Positions 1-8,968 are shown, counted from the stretch's first letter. The stretch: 64,000 bases of DNA from Oceaniradius stylonematis (GCF_003149475.2 NZ_QFWV02000002.1:49614-113613), one strand, 5' to 3'. Numbers and translations are program-made. The notes: generated from the sequence alone by a model not told the origin.

Positions 1-529
1 TGAAGTCGACAAGCTGGATGCCGATGCCCAGAAACAGGCCCGACAGGAAGTCGTTGACGCGGATGGCCAGCGCCATCATGTCGTCGATCTCCTGCGGATT
101 GGCCCAGCCGAACGCGGTGACATGTTCCTCCGAGACCAGCGGATCTCCGAGCGGATCGGACTTGTAATAGAATTCGATGATCGAGCGGGGCAGCACCGTG
201 CCTTCCTCGATGCCGAGCCGCTCGGCCAGCGAGCCGGCGGCGATGTTGCGCACGACGATCTCGACCGGAATGATCTCGACTTCGCGGATCAACTGCTCGC
301 GCATGTTGATGCGCTTGACAAAGTGGGTCGGCACGCCCATCCGGTTGAGCGCCGAGAAGATGTGCTCGGAGATGCGGTTGTTGAGGACGCCCTTGCCCTC
401 GATCACGTCGTGCTTTTGCGCGTTGAAGGCGGTCGCATCATCCTTGAAGTGCTGTACCAGCGTGCCCGGTTCGGGGCCTTCATAGAGGATTTTTGCCTTG
501 CCCTCATAGATGCGGCGGCGCTGTTTCAT
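1..529 (-). CDS. purC: Phosphoribosylaminoimidazole-succinocarboxamide synthase (SAICAR synthetase), C-terminus cut by window edge
   Basis: Cytoplasmic de novo purine enzyme that joins CAIR and aspartate using ATP to give SAICAR. Translating the minus strand from the ATG at 529 gives an N-terminus with [11 protein letters not shown] (nucleotide-binding beta strands of the family), then [17 protein letters not shown] and [11 protein letters not shown], all typical of PurC. About 176 codons are present; family members run to roughly 250 residues, so the last third lies outside the window. An AAAGG ribosome site lies about 9 nt before the ATG. It is divergent from the zeta-inhibitor gene at 783. 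The identification is secure; only the end is missing. Confidence 0.95.
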   Translation of the reverse strand, partial: MKQRRRIYEGKAKILYEGPEPGTLVQHFKDDATAFNAQKHDVIEGKGVLNNRISEHIFSALNRMGVPTHFVKRINMREQLIREVEIIPVEIVVRNIAAGSLAERLGIEEGTVLPRSIIEFYYKSDPLGDPLVSEEHVTAFGWANPQEIDDMMALAIRVNDFLSGLFLGIGIQLVDF

Positions 530-693
530 GCATTGGCCTTTTGCTGCTCCGCAAGCGGGCGCGCGGGCGCCTGGCGGGTCGGACGAAACGTTCGCCCGGT
601 TTATCCGAAACGGTGCGCCAAAACAAATGGCCATTGGCGGCTTCAACCGGAAATCGCACGGCCCCGGATATGCGGCGATCGGCTGGTTGATCT

Positions 694-712
694 TTGACAA
701 ACCATTTGGTTT
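694..712 (+). promoter_or_regulatory. TTGACA element overlapping an AAACCA-TT-TGGTTT inverted repeat
   Basis: In the 253-bp purC/783 divergent gap, a perfect TTGACA (694-699) is followed directly by a 6-bp inverted repeat AAACCA/TGGTTT (699-712). No convincing -10 box lies 16-18 nt downstream, so the TTGACA may be chance. The dyad could be an operator for either divergent gene. The remainder of 530-782 shows nothing else that I recognise. Confidence 0.25.
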
Positions 713-782
713 AGACCGGCGCTAGGCTTACATGTGAGCCACCACCATCAAGCCCGGCCCTGACGGCCCCGGAGGAGCGACA

Positions 783-1100
783 ATGAGCATCAAGGACCGC
801 AAGGACGCATTTGAAAACAAGTTTGCCCATGACGCCGAGCTGCGCTTCAAGGCCGAGGCGCGCCGCAACAAGCTTCTGGGCCTTTGGGCGGCGGAACTGC
901 TGGGCAAGACGGGTGACGACGCGGAAGCCTATGCCAAGGAGGTCATCGCCGCCGACTTCGAGGAGCCGGGCGACGAGGACGTGTTCCGCAAGGTGCGCGG
1001 CGATTTCGATGCGGCCGGCGTCGAACAGTCCGATCACCAGATCCGCCGCACCATGGACGAACTGATGGTCCGCGCCGCCGAGGAAATCGAAAAGAGCTGA
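783..1100 (+). CDS. DUF1476 protein, F1FO-ATPase inhibitory zeta subunit
   Basis: 105-residue, highly charged, all-helical protein matching the DUF1476 family. In Paracoccus denitrificans this family was shown to be the zeta subunit that blocks ATP hydrolysis by F1-ATPase in alphaproteobacteria. Visible family features are the N-terminus MSIKDRKDAFENKFAHD, the LGLWAAELLG helix and a C-terminal acidic helical region (DHQIRRTMDEL). Length is normal for the family. A strong GGAGGAG site precedes the ATG. It stands alone between purC (divergent) and an aldolase gene 25 bp downstream. The function is by homology. Confidence 0.9.
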   Translation: MSIKDRKDAFENKFAHDAELRFKAEARRNKLLGLWAAELLGKTGDDAEAYAKEVIAADFEEPGDEDVFRKVRGDFDAAGVEQSDHQIRRTMDELMVRAAEEIEKS

Positions 1101-1125
1101 CCGGCGCCGCGCGCGGGGAGGGCAG

Positions 1126-1908
1126 ATGACCGCCTATGGCTATGAACTGGCCGGTGCATTGCGCGCCGGCCAAACGGTGCTGACCGCCTGGTCGGCCCTG
1201 CCGGAGACCGGTTTTGTCGGCCTTGTGGCCGGCGCGGGCTTCGATGCCGTCACCCTCGACATGCAGCATGGCGGTCACACCGAGCAGTCGGTCTGGCATG
1301 GCATCGAAGCGATCACCGCGCAACGCGTGCCCGCAATCGTTCGTGTGCCGGTCGGCCGGTTCGAGATGGCCTCGCGGGCGCTCGACTTCGGCGCCGATGC
1401 GGTGATCGCGCCGATGATCAATTCGGTCGACGATGCGCGCGCCTTTGCCGCCTTCATGAAATACCCGCCGCTCGGCGAACGGTCATGGGGGCCGACCCGT
1501 GCCATCGGCGTGCGCGGCATCGAGGGCGGCAATGCCTATCTGGGGCGCGCCAACGCCGAAACGCTCGCCTTTGCGATGATCGAAACGCGTGCTGCGCTCG
1601 ATTCGCTCGATGCGATCCTCGCCGTCGAGGGCATCGACGCGGTGTTCGTCGGCCCGGCGGACTTTTCCATCGCATGGACCGGCGGCGAGCGGCTGGAGCC
1701 GACGCTCGACGACATGATGGACGCGGTCGCCGGCATCGCCACGCGCGCCAAAAAGGCCGGCAAGCTGGCCGGCATCTTCGCCGCCGATCCGGCCATGGTG
1801 CCGCGCTATGCGCAGATGGGGTACGGGCTGATCGCCGCGGGCTTCGATGCGGCCATCGTCAGGAAGGGCGCCGACGCCGTGTTGTCGGCGGCGCGCGGCG
1901 ATCGCTGA
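1126..1908 (+). CDS. HpcH/HpaI aldolase family protein
   Basis: 260-residue TIM-barrel aldolase/citrate lyase-type protein. Family members cleave or form 2-oxo-3-hydroxy acids with a divalent metal. Visible: an N-terminal strand region with LDMQHGG (catalytic His region), the metal ligand Glu in FAMIETR (about residue 150) and the Asp-containing VFVGPADFS segment. A GGAGGG site precedes the ATG. The substrate cannot be read from sequence: the closest named relatives are 4-hydroxy-2-oxoheptanedioate and 2-keto-3-deoxy-rhamnonate aldolases, but there are no aromatic or sugar pathway genes nearby. Its stop touches the stop of the convergent hydrolase gene at 1909. Confidence 0.88.
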   Translation: MTAYGYELAGALRAGQTVLTAWSALPETGFVGLVAGAGFDAVTLDMQHGGHTEQSVWHGIEAITAQRVPAIVRVPVGRFEMASRALDFGADAVIAPMINSVDDARAFAAFMKYPPLGERSWGPTRAIGVRGIEGGNAYLGRANAETLAFAMIETRAALDSLDAILAVEGIDAVFVGPADFSIAWTGGERLEPTLDDMMDAVAGIATRAKKAGKLAGIFAADPAMVPRYAQMGYGLIAAGFDAAIVRKGADAVLSAARGDR

Positions 1909-2472
1909 CTAAAGCCGCTTCATGAATTCGGCGAACACCATCAGCCCTTCCGGCCAGGGGCCGTGGCCCGATTCGGCGTTGATATGGCCCGATTGGCCCG
2001 CATCGACCAGAAACGCGCCCCAGTCGGCGGCGATCTCCTCGGCTTTTTCATAGCTCGAATAATGGTCGTTGCGGCTCGCAACCACAAAGGCCGGAAACGG
2101 CAGAGGGTCGCGCGGATAAGGGCCGAACGTCATCAGGTGCCGGGGCCGGATCGCCGGGTTGGTCACGTCCGGCGGCGCGACGAAAAACCCACCTCGCACC
2201 TTGCCGGAGAGCGCGGCGTCCTCGTCGTCCTGGATCGCATGAACGGCGCAGGCAACACCCAGCGAATGGGCGACCAGCACAACGGGAGCAGAGGCTTCCG
2301 CTATCGCATTGCGCACTTCACGCACCCAATCCTCGCGCACCGGCTTGGTCCACTCGGCCTGTTCGACGCGGCGCGCCGTCTTCATCCTGGCCTGCCAGCG
2401 GCTCTGCCAGTGCCCCGGCCCCGAATTTCGGTAGCCGGGGACGAGCACGATGTCGGCGTCACGGATCTTCAT
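1909..2472 (-). CDS. RBBP9/YdeN-family alpha/beta hydrolase
   Basis: 187-residue serine hydrolase of the RBBP9/YdeN (DUF1234) type, probably cytoplasmic. Seen: VPGYRNSGPGHWQSRW near the N-terminus (the family's GHWQ signature), the nucleophile elbow VAHSLG with Ser about residue 70, the SRNDHYSS Asp segment and the C-terminal GHINAESG with the catalytic His. I chose the ATG at 2472 because homologues begin just before the IVLVPGY strand; an upstream in-frame ATG at 2547 would add an unusual Arg/Pro-rich leader. It is convergent with the aldolase gene with no gap. The natural substrate is unknown. Confidence 0.85.
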   Translation of the reverse strand: MKIRDADIVLVPGYRNSGPGHWQSRWQARMKTARRVEQAEWTKPVREDWVREVRNAIAEASAPVVLVAHSLGVACAVHAIQDDEDAALSGKVRGGFFVAPPDVTNPAIRPRHLMTFGPYPRDPLPFPAFVVASRNDHYSSYEKAEEIAADWGAFLVDAGQSGHINAESGHGPWPEGLMVFAEFMKRL

Positions 2473-2556
2473 GGTCCGCGAGGTGGCCCCGCGAACCGGC
2501 GATGTCAACTCCGGACAAGGCGGCCGGCGTCCGGCGCCGGCCATCATCCGGTTCGG

Positions 2557-2787
2557 CTATTGCACCGGAGCCGGTGCGGTGTTGGGCACCGGCGTTTCGA
2601 CCGGTGCGGGCGCCATGTCCGGCGCACCGGTGCCGTTCTCTGCCCCGCCGCCCGAAAACAGATAGAACGTGGCGATCAGCACGAAGAGCGCGAGAATCGC
2701 CAGCCCGGCCCACAGGCCGCCGCCCGAGGACGCACCCAGCTCGGCTCGCGTGCGATGATTGGAATAATAGTCGCGTTCGTCGGTCAT
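2557..2787 (-). CDS. Small single-span membrane protein, unknown function
   Basis: 76 residues. A charged, Tyr-rich N-terminus (MTDERDYYSNHRTR) is followed by a Gly/Ser linker, one hydrophobic helix (LWAGLAILALFVLIATFYLF) and a Pro/Ala-rich tail of about 30 residues. This suggests an inner-membrane protein with a periplasmic tail. Start chosen at 2787 because GGAGG lies 8 nt upstream; in-frame ATGs further up have no such site. I do not recognise a named family. Confidence 0.65.
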   Translation of the reverse strand: MTDERDYYSNHRTRAELGASSGGGLWAGLAILALFVLIATFYLFSGGGAENGTGAPDMAPAPVETPVPNTAPAPVQ

Positions 2788-2938
2788 GATGTCCTCCATG
2801 ATTGGCTTGAACATCGCCACGATGCGCGCCCATCATGCCCGAACCGCGTCATCGCCGGACAAGCGGCGTTGCATCGCGTCATGAAAGCCGCCACAGTCGT
2901 GATCGTGCGGAAAGCCACCGCAAAATCAGGGGTTTGCG

Positions 2939-3559
2939 ATGAGAAATGCCGCTTCAATTCCGGTGACAACCTGTCATCTGACGCTTGTCGCTGGCATCGG
3001 TCTGGCGCCATTTCCCGCGGCCGCCGGCGATTGGCCCGTCGACAGGATCGTCTCGGTTGCGACCGGCGATCTGGACGGGGACGGCGCCCGGGACGCGGCG
3101 CTTCTGGTCGCGCCCGACCCCGACGGCACCGACGACCACGCGCTGATCATCCTGCGCGGCACCGGCTTTGACGAAGGCGCCATGGAGCCTTGGCTGTCCT
3201 TTCCCGATGCGGCCTGGGGCGGCGCGGGCATGATGGTGGGCAACCGTCCCTCGGTCGATTTTGCCGCTTCCGGTTCGCTCCTTTTGAAATCGGGCAACGA
3301 GGCGATCGGGCGCAACCGCTGGAACCAGACGGTCACGCTGGCATGGCGCGACGAAACACTGCTCATCGCCGGGTTTACCCACAGCTTCTACGACACGCTC
3401 GATCCCGACGCCAATGGCGGCTGCGACATCAACGTGCTGACCGGCAAGGGTATCGTCCGCGAGGAGACCACGGAAACCGCCGTTTCACTGTCCCCGCAGC
3501 GGCTGACGCTCGAGCAATGGCTGGCGCAGGGCAGCCCGTCGCTCTGTCCTGACAGCTGA
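2939..3559 (+). CDS. Secreted protein with a calcium-loop-like motif, unknown function
   Basis: 206 residues with a likely Sec signal peptide (hydrophobic stretch to AAA, cleavage near residue 29). Just after it, DLDGDGARD (residues 44-52) matches the DxDxDG loop seen in FG-GAP and dockerin-type calcium sites. The rest is beta-rich, with Cys at NGGCDIN and near the C-terminus (SLCPDS) that could pair in the periplasm. An AGGGG site lies 8 nt before the ATG. It is convergent with purB (2-bp gap). The family is not recognised; a periplasmic calcium-binding role is only an inference from the motif. Confidence 0.7.
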   Translation: MRNAASIPVTTCHLTLVAGIGLAPFPAAAGDWPVDRIVSVATGDLDGDGARDAALLVAPDPDGTDDHALIILRGTGFDEGAMEPWLSFPDAAWGGAGMMVGNRPSVDFAASGSLLLKSGNEAIGRNRWNQTVTLAWRDETLLIAGFTHSFYDTLDPDANGGCDINVLTGKGIVREETTETAVSLSPQRLTLEQWLAQGSPSLCPDS

Positions 3560-3561
3560 CT

Positions 3562-4869
3562 TCAGCTCTCGCCGAACACCCGCTCGAAGATCGTGTCGAC
3601 ATGCTTGGTGTGATAGCCGAGATCGAACTTGTCGCGGATCTCGTCTTCGCCCAGATGGGCGCGGACATCGTCGTCGGCGAGCAGTTCGGTCAGGAAGTCT
3701 TTGCCCTGTTCCCAGACCTTCATGGCGTTGCGCTGGACCAGCCGGTAGGCGTCCTCGCGGCTCACACCGGCCTGGGTCAGCGCCAGAAGCACGCGTTGCG
3801 AATGAATCAGGCCGCGGAAGCGGTTCATGTTCGCCGTCATCGCGTCGGGATAGACGACGAGCTTTTCGATGACCCCGGTCAGGCGGGCCAGAGCGAAATC
3901 GAGCGTGATCGTCGCATCGGGGCCGATCATCCGTTCGACCGAAGAGTGCGAAATGTCCCGCTCATGCCACAGCGCGACATTTTCGAGCGCCGGCGTCACA
4001 TAGCCGCGCACCATGCGCGCAAGACCGGTCAGGTTTTCGGTCAGCACCGGGTTGCGCTTGTGCGGCATCGCCGACGAGCCCTTCTGGCCGGGCGCGAAAT
4101 ATTCCTCCGCCTCAAGCACTTCGGTGCGCTGCAGATGGCGGATCTCGACGGCCAGCCGCTCGACGGACGAGGCGATCACGCCGAGCGTGGCAAAGAACAT
4201 CGCATGCCGGTCGCGCGGGATCACCTGCGTCGAGACTGGTTCGGCGGTCAGGCCCATCGCTTCGGCCACATGGGCCTCGATGGCCGGGTCGATGTTGGCG
4301 AATGTGCCGACCGCGCCGGAAATCGCGCAAGTGGCGATGTCGGCACGCGCCGCTTCAAGGCGGCACTTGCACCGTTCGAACTCGGCATAAGCCTGGGCGA
4401 GCTTGAGACCGAACGTCGTCGGCTCGGCATGGATACCGTGGCTGCGGCCGATGGTGACGGTGTCCTTGTGCTCGAAGGCCCGCGTTTTCAGCGCGGCGAG
4501 CAGCGCGTCGAGATCGGCGAGAAGAATGTCCGCCGCGCGCGAGAGCTGTACGGCCAGACATGTGTCCAGCACGTCCGACGAGGTCATGCCCTGATGCACG
4601 AACCGCGCTTCGGGCCCGACGATCTCGGCCAGATGGGTCAGGAAGGCGATCACATCATGCTTGGTCTCGCGTTCGATCGCGTCGATGCGTTCGACATCGA
4701 ACGTCGCCGAGCCGGCCTTTTCCCAGATCACCTGCGCCGCGCGCTCGGGGATCACGCCGGCCTTGGCGAGCGCGTCGCAGGCATGGGCCTCGATCTCGAA
4801 CCAGATGCGGAACTTGGTTTCGGGCGACCAGATGGCGACCATGTCGGGGCGCGAATAGCGGGGAATCAT
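3562..4869 (-). CDS. purB: Adenylosuccinate lyase
   Basis: 435-residue fumarase/aspartase superfamily enzyme. It acts twice in purine synthesis, releasing fumarate from SAICAR and from adenylosuccinate. Seen: MIPRYSRPDMVAIW at the N-terminus, the TSSDVLDT segment, HGIHAEPTTFG, and the superfamily signature SSAMPHKRNP at about residues 263-272, which carries the flexible catalytic Ser loop. Length is normal. It is the last gene of a leftward run rpe - DUF2259 - membrane protein - purB. purC lies on the same strand about 3 kb further on, outside this run. Confidence 0.97.
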   Translation of the reverse strand: MIPRYSRPDMVAIWSPETKFRIWFEIEAHACDALAKAGVIPERAAQVIWEKAGSATFDVERIDAIERETKHDVIAFLTHLAEIVGPEARFVHQGMTSSDVLDTCLAVQLSRAADILLADLDALLAALKTRAFEHKDTVTIGRSHGIHAEPTTFGLKLAQAYAEFERCKCRLEAARADIATCAISGAVGTFANIDPAIEAHVAEAMGLTAEPVSTQVIPRDRHAMFFATLGVIASSVERLAVEIRHLQRTEVLEAEEYFAPGQKGSSAMPHKRNPVLTENLTGLARMVRGYVTPALENVALWHERDISHSSVERMIGPDATITLDFALARLTGVIEKLVVYPDAMTANMNRFRGLIHSQRVLLALTQAGVSREDAYRLVQRNAMKVWEQGKDFLTELLADDDVRAHLGEDEIRDKFDLGYHTKHVDTIFERVFGES

Positions 4870-4930
4870 GTGATGAACCTGCGGGTAGGAGAGGTGTGCG
4901 CGGTCCGCCTAACAGGCCTCAGCGCAACAC

Positions 4931-5428
4931 TCAATGCGCCGTGCGGTGCACCCACCAGCTTGCGGCGACGATCAGCGCCAGCGCACCGACACCGAAATAG
5001 CGAATGCCCATCACCGCGAATTGGGCGGCCCCACCCAAAGCCGTGAAAGCCTGCTGCCAGAACCAAAGCCGCGTCAGGGCGGCATCGTGCCACTGGCTGT
5101 AATAGCTTCGGTGTTCGAGAAAGAAGATGAAGTAGGTGGCACCCAGGACGGCGAGAACGGCAAGCAGGACCGTCACCATTGTGCGCCGGCGCCTGCTGGC
5201 ATGCGGCATGGCAAGGCTGGTTGCAAAAAGCGATGCCGCAAAACCGGTACCGGCCCCCGCTGCATAGATCGCGCTGACGATGCCGATATGTCCGGCGTCC
5301 GACCAGCCATATTGCCAGCGCAGCGTCAGCACCGTCAGAAGCCCCGCCACAACCGCGCATGCCAGGCTGGCTGTCGCCGCGCGCCGCAATGTCAGCCGCG
5401 ATGCGGCCAGTCGCCCCCAAAGTCTCAT
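4931..5428 (-). CDS. Four-helix integral membrane protein, unknown function
   Basis: 165 residues with a basic N-terminus and about four hydrophobic segments: residues 20-38, 48-70, 85-103 and 135-158. A charged connector HASRRRRT separates segments two and three. There is no recognised motif. It lies 9 bp after the DUF2259 gene and about 60 bp before purB on the same strand, so it is probably cotranscribed with them. The AGGCG before the ATG is a weak ribosome site. Confidence 0.7.
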   Translation of the reverse strand: MRLWGRLAASRLTLRRAATASLACAVVAGLLTVLTLRWQYGWSDAGHIGIVSAIYAAGAGTGFAASLFATSLAMPHASRRRRTMVTVLLAVLAVLGATYFIFFLEHRSYYSQWHDAALTRLWFWQQAFTALGGAAQFAVMGIRYFGVGALALIVAASWWVHRTAH

Positions 5429-5437
5429 GCGCCTCGC

Positions 5438-6202
5438 CTAAGGCATCATCGGCGCTGTCACCGCCATCCAGCGGAAGTCCGGTCCCTCGAAGCCGAACGA
5501 GCGGATGGCGATCAGGACGGCAAAGACCGGGTCGGCCTTGTCGGGGTAGAAGGTCTGGATGCCGCCGATGGCATAGCCGAGCGGGCAGCCACGGCTTGAA
5601 GGAACGCTTTCGTCCTCGTTGAGAAGCTCAGTGGACCCGCCCGGCGTCGGATCGATCTTGACGAGCCGGAAGCCGATGCTGGCGTCCGTCACGCCGTCGC
5701 AGGGCGGCTCGGCGAGGAAGCTCAATTCGGTCAACCGCACTTCGAGCGGCGCATCGATCGGCGGATTGACGGGACGCGGATTGACCACCATGCGGAACGG
5801 ATCGGCGCCGATCTCGGTGATCGGGTTGAAACCGGCCAGCACGCCTCCATTGGCGGCGAGCAACGCATCGGAAATCGTCGTCTCGCCCACCGCCCGCGCC
5901 TGGGCGCGTGCCTCGGCGACGCTCGCCGTCTCGTCGTCGATCCGCTTGCGGATCGGCGAGCCGGGCAGGAACGTGTCGGTCGCCGTGTCGATGTAATAGC
6001 GGTTCGCATAGGGAAAGCCGGACCCATCCTGGACGCCATATTCCTCGAAGGCGAAAATCGCGCCGTCCGACGAAAAGCCCAGAACGTTGAGGGTCGCCGC
6101 ATCACCGGCCTTCGCCGGTGCCAGTGCGCCAAAGACGGCGAACGCCGTCAGCAGCGCCAGGGCGAGGCAGGCGCGAAGCCTGCAGAAAAACCGTTCAACC
6201 AT
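5438..6202 (-). CDS. DUF2259 family secreted protein
   Basis: 254 residues with a signal peptide (hydrophobic core ALALLTAFAVFGALAP, cleavage near AKAG at about residue 33). It then has the family's opening strand LNVLGFSSDGAIFAFEEYGVQDG, which resembles one blade of a beta-propeller (sensing 'features with the state of the cell'). Two Cys (PPCDG, RGCPLGY) may form a disulfide. This is a known but uncharacterised alphaproteobacterial periplasmic family, often found beside rpe and purB as here. An AGGAGG site lies 5 nt before the ATG. It sits 9 bp after rpe in the same leftward run. Confidence 0.82.
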   Translation of the reverse strand: MVERFFCRLRACLALALLTAFAVFGALAPAKAGDAATLNVLGFSSDGAIFAFEEYGVQDGSGFPYANRYYIDTATDTFLPGSPIRKRIDDETASVAEARAQARAVGETTISDALLAANGGVLAGFNPITEIGADPFRMVVNPRPVNPPIDAPLEVRLTELSFLAEPPCDGVTDASIGFRLVKIDPTPGGSTELLNEDESVPSSRGCPLGYAIGGIQTFYPDKADPVFAVLIAIRSFGFEGPDFRWMAVTAPMMP

Positions 6203-6211
6203 ATCGACCTC

Positions 6212-6886
6212 CTATGGCCGGTTGTCCGTCGCCGCCGCCCGAATGGCCTCGATGTTAGCACGGTAGGCGTCCACTGTCCCGCCCTTGAAGACCGCCGAGC
6301 CTGCAACGAACGCATTGGCGCCGGCCTTCGCGCAGGCGGGCGCGGTGTCGGCCGTCACCCCGCCATCGACTTCAAGGTCGATCGGGCGGTCGCCGATCAG
6401 CGCATCGATGGCGGCGATCTTCGGCACCACGGCGTCGATGAACTTCTGGCCGCCGAAGCCCGGATTGACGCTCATCACCAGAACCAGATCGACCATGTCG
6501 ATGACGTGTTCGATGGCCGACACGGGCGTTGCCGGGTTCAGCGTCACCCCGGCCTTCTTGCCGAGCGCGCGGATCGCCTGCAGCGAGCGGTGCAGGTGCG
6601 GCCCCGCCTCGGCATGGACCGTGATCGTGTCGCAGCCGGCCTTGGCGAACGCCTCGAGATAGGGATCGGCGGGCGCGATCATCAGATGGCAGTCGAAAGG
6701 GATGTCGGTGTGCGCGCGCAGCGCGGCGATAACATCGGGTCCATAGGAGATGTTGGGCACGAAATGGCCGTCCATCACATCGAGATGAATCCAGTCTGCG
6801 CCCGCCTCGGTGACCGCGCGCACCTCTTCGCCGAGCTTCGAGAAGTCCGATGCGAGAATGGACGGAGCGATCTTGATGTCGCGCAT
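6212..6886 (-). CDS. rpe: Ribulose-phosphate 3-epimerase
   Basis: 224-residue TIM-barrel enzyme interconverting ribulose-5-phosphate and xylulose-5-phosphate in the pentose phosphate and Calvin pathways. Seen: [10 protein letters not shown] at the N-terminus, the metal/catalytic segment [16 protein letters not shown], the second His in FDCHLMI, and [12 protein letters not shown], plus a C-terminal phosphate-binding VAGSAVF. Length is normal. A GGAGAG site precedes the ATG. It heads the run continuing into DUF2259, a membrane protein and purB; the peptidase gene upstream ends 59 bp before. Confidence 0.97.
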   Translation of the reverse strand: MRDIKIAPSILASDFSKLGEEVRAVTEAGADWIHLDVMDGHFVPNISYGPDVIAALRAHTDIPFDCHLMIAPADPYLEAFAKAGCDTITVHAEAGPHLHRSLQAIRALGKKAGVTLNPATPVSAIEHVIDMVDLVLVMSVNPGFGGQKFIDAVVPKIAAIDALIGDRPIDLEVDGGVTADTAPACAKAGANAFVAGSAVFKGGTVDAYRANIEAIRAAATDNRP

Positions 6887-6945
6887 GGCTGGTCTCTCCT
6901 CGATGATGCGGCTGGGCTGTCAGTGGCGCGCGTGCCGCCGGCCTG

Positions 6946-7959
6946 TCAACGGCGCGACGACCAGACCGGCATGATATCCCCCGGCTCTTCGTGAGCGGCA
7001 TAGACGCCCCGTGCCACCGCGCGCGCCATGGTCGCGGACGCCGCCGCGCACAGATCGACAAACACATCGAGATCGGGACCGATCTCGGTCCGGCCGGTCG
7101 CCAGCGCAAAGATGCAATCGCCGTCGAACGGCGTGTGCGCCGGCCAGATGGCGCGCGCCAGCCCGTCATGGGCGGCGATCGCCAGCCGCTTGCATTGCGC
7201 CTTGGTCAGCTTGGCGTCGGTGGCGACGACGCCGATCGTCGTGTTCACCGGCGCGCCGTCGGAGACCAGATCGCGGAACTTGATGCGCAGATCGGTCGCA
7301 TTGGCGGGCATCGGTTCGGGCAGGCCCTCATCGCCGAACTCCCCGTCCTGTTCGAAAGGGGCGGCCCAGAAATGGCGGGTGCCGCCGACCATCGGCGTGC
7401 CCAGGCTGTTGACCGCAACCAGCGATCCGACGGTGATGCCGGTGCGTTCGAGCTCTGCCGAGGCCGAGCCGAGGCCGCCCTTGAGGTCGGCTGTCAGTGC
7501 GCCGGCGCCCGCGCCATGGCTGCCGATGGCGAACTCGGTCGCCGCCGTCTGCGCGGCAAGCGTGCCCAGCGCCCGATAGGGCGATTTGTCGCCCCAGTCC
7601 TTGTCGCCGCCATTGATCAGGTCGAACAGGATCGCCGACGGCACGATCGGCACCCGGTGCGGGCCGACGGGAAAGCCGCGTCCCTGTTCGGCCAGCCAGT
7701 CCTGAACGCCGGAAGCGGCGTCCAGCCCGAAGGCCGATCCGCCCGAAAGAACGATGGCATCGACCGCCTCGACCGTGTTGTGCGGCGCAAGAAGATCGGT
7801 CTCCCGCGTGCCGGGCGCGCCGCCGAGAACCTGCACGCCCGCCGCGGCCGGCGCGTCGCAGATGATGGCGGTGACGCCGCTCTTGATGCGGGCATGGGTC
7901 GCCTGGCCGACCTTGAGGCCTGCAATGTCGGTGATCAGGTTGCGCGGGCCGGGAGTCAT
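6946..7959 (-). CDS. P1 (DmpA/NylC) family peptidase
   Basis: 337-residue N-terminal nucleophile hydrolase of the group that includes the nylon-oligomer hydrolase NylC and the aminopeptidase DmpA. Such proteins cut themselves so that a new N-terminal Thr or Ser becomes the nucleophile. Here VNTTIGVVATDAKL places the predicted cut between Asn239 and Thr240, as in NylC. Also seen are the family motifs LSGGSAFGLDAASGV and AVNSLGTPMVGG. The ATG at 7959 lies just past the end of the binding-protein gene (stop 7964-7966), so the two are probably translated together; an ATG at 7971 is an alternative. The physiological substrate is unknown. Confidence 0.88.
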   Translation of the reverse strand: MTPGPRNLITDIAGLKVGQATHARIKSGVTAIICDAPAAAGVQVLGGAPGTRETDLLAPHNTVEAVDAIVLSGGSAFGLDAASGVQDWLAEQGRGFPVGPHRVPIVPSAILFDLINGGDKDWGDKSPYRALGTLAAQTAATEFAIGSHGAGAGALTADLKGGLGSASAELERTGITVGSLVAVNSLGTPMVGGTRHFWAAPFEQDGEFGDEGLPEPMPANATDLRIKFRDLVSDGAPVNTTIGVVATDAKLTKAQCKRLAIAAHDGLARAIWPAHTPFDGDCIFALATGRTEIGPDLDVFVDLCAAASATMARAVARGVYAAHEEPGDIMPVWSSRR

Positions 7960-7963
7960 GGGG

Positions 7964-8968
7964 CTATCCATCCATGTCGGGGGTGAGCGGTTCGGGGCGG
8001 CCGTTCCGGAATGTGTGGATGCGGAAGAACCGGGCATCGGGCTCGCCATCGTCGCCGAAGGCGAGGGGGCCGATATCGGTCTGGAATGTCAGCGTGCGCA
8101 GCGCATCGATCACGGGCATGTCCGCCGCAAGTGCCGCCTGCGCGACCTGCGCGGCGATCCGCGCCGGATCGATGTCGGCGGGCACGGCGACGGTGATCGT
8201 GCCGTCCGGAAGGCGCCCGTCGGCGGGCGGCGCGACCAGAATGCTGCCGCCGGCAATCGCAAGCCGATAGCCGATCCGCGCCGCGTCGGCCGCGATGATC
8301 GCCGCATCGCGCGCCTCTCCACCGATCAGCACATGGCTTGCGCCCGACCGTTGCAGCCGCCGCACCAGCGCGGCCTGACTTTCGAGCAGCGGCCGATATG
8401 TGTCGACGAAGACCGGCTCCAGTGCTGCATCGGCCAGCAGCAGGCGGACATTTTCGGCCAATTGCCGGCCATAGAGCGTGCCGTCATCGATGATCGCGAA
8501 ACTGGCCTCGCGCCAGGCACGGGCGAGATGGCCGGCCAGCACGGCGAATTCGGTGTGCGCCGCCGGTCCGGAGCGAAACACCGGCCATCGCGTTGCACCG
8601 CGCGGCGCGGTCGTGATGTCCGCGGCGCGAACGTCCACCGCGATCACCGGCACGCCGGCGTCGGCAAGCGCCGGCATGGCGGCATCGAACGCATCGATGC
8701 AGGGCAGGCCGATCACCAGCGCGTCGCCGGCCTCGATCACGTCTCGGGCCGCACTTTCGGCCATCTGCGCATCGCAGCCATCGTCCAGCGCGGGCACATC
8801 GTCGCCGAGCACGGCCCGGACGCTCTCGTCGAGCGCCCGGCCGACCGGCGCATAGGGCCCGCTGAGCGGGGCGACGACCGCCGCGCCGTCGGCGGCGTGC
8901 GCCGGCTGGCCGGCCGTGGCGGCCAGCAGCAGGGCGAATGCGGCACATGTCGAAACGAGCCGGAACAT
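7964..8968 (-). CDS. Periplasmic binding protein, branched-chain amino acid type (Peripla_BP_6)
   Basis: 334 residues. The signal peptide (MFRLVSTCAAFALLLAATAG) is probably cleaved after AHA at residue 25. It is followed by a two-lobed LivK-like fold: AAVVAPLSGPYAPVGRAL, the GLPCIDAF and VPVIAVDV strands, FAIIDDGTLYGRQLAE, and a hinge to DALRTLTFQTDIGPLAFGDDG. Start chosen at the ATG at 8968, which begins the signal peptide; an upstream in-frame start at 9034 would bury it. No ABC permease or ATPase is adjacent, and the gene overlaps control of a P1 peptidase. It may therefore be an orphan binding or sensing protein. The ligand is unknown. Confidence 0.8.
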   Translation of the reverse strand: MFRLVSTCAAFALLLAATAGQPAHAADGAAVVAPLSGPYAPVGRALDESVRAVLGDDVPALDDGCDAQMAESAARDVIEAGDALVIGLPCIDAFDAAMPALADAGVPVIAVDVRAADITTAPRGATRWPVFRSGPAAHTEFAVLAGHLARAWREASFAIIDDGTLYGRQLAENVRLLLADAALEPVFVDTYRPLLESQAALVRRLQRSGASHVLIGGEARDAAIIAADAARIGYRLAIAGGSILVAPPADGRLPDGTITVAVPADIDPARIAAQVAQAALAADMPVIDALRTLTFQTDIGPLAFGDDGEPDARFFRIHTFRNGRPEPLTPDMDG

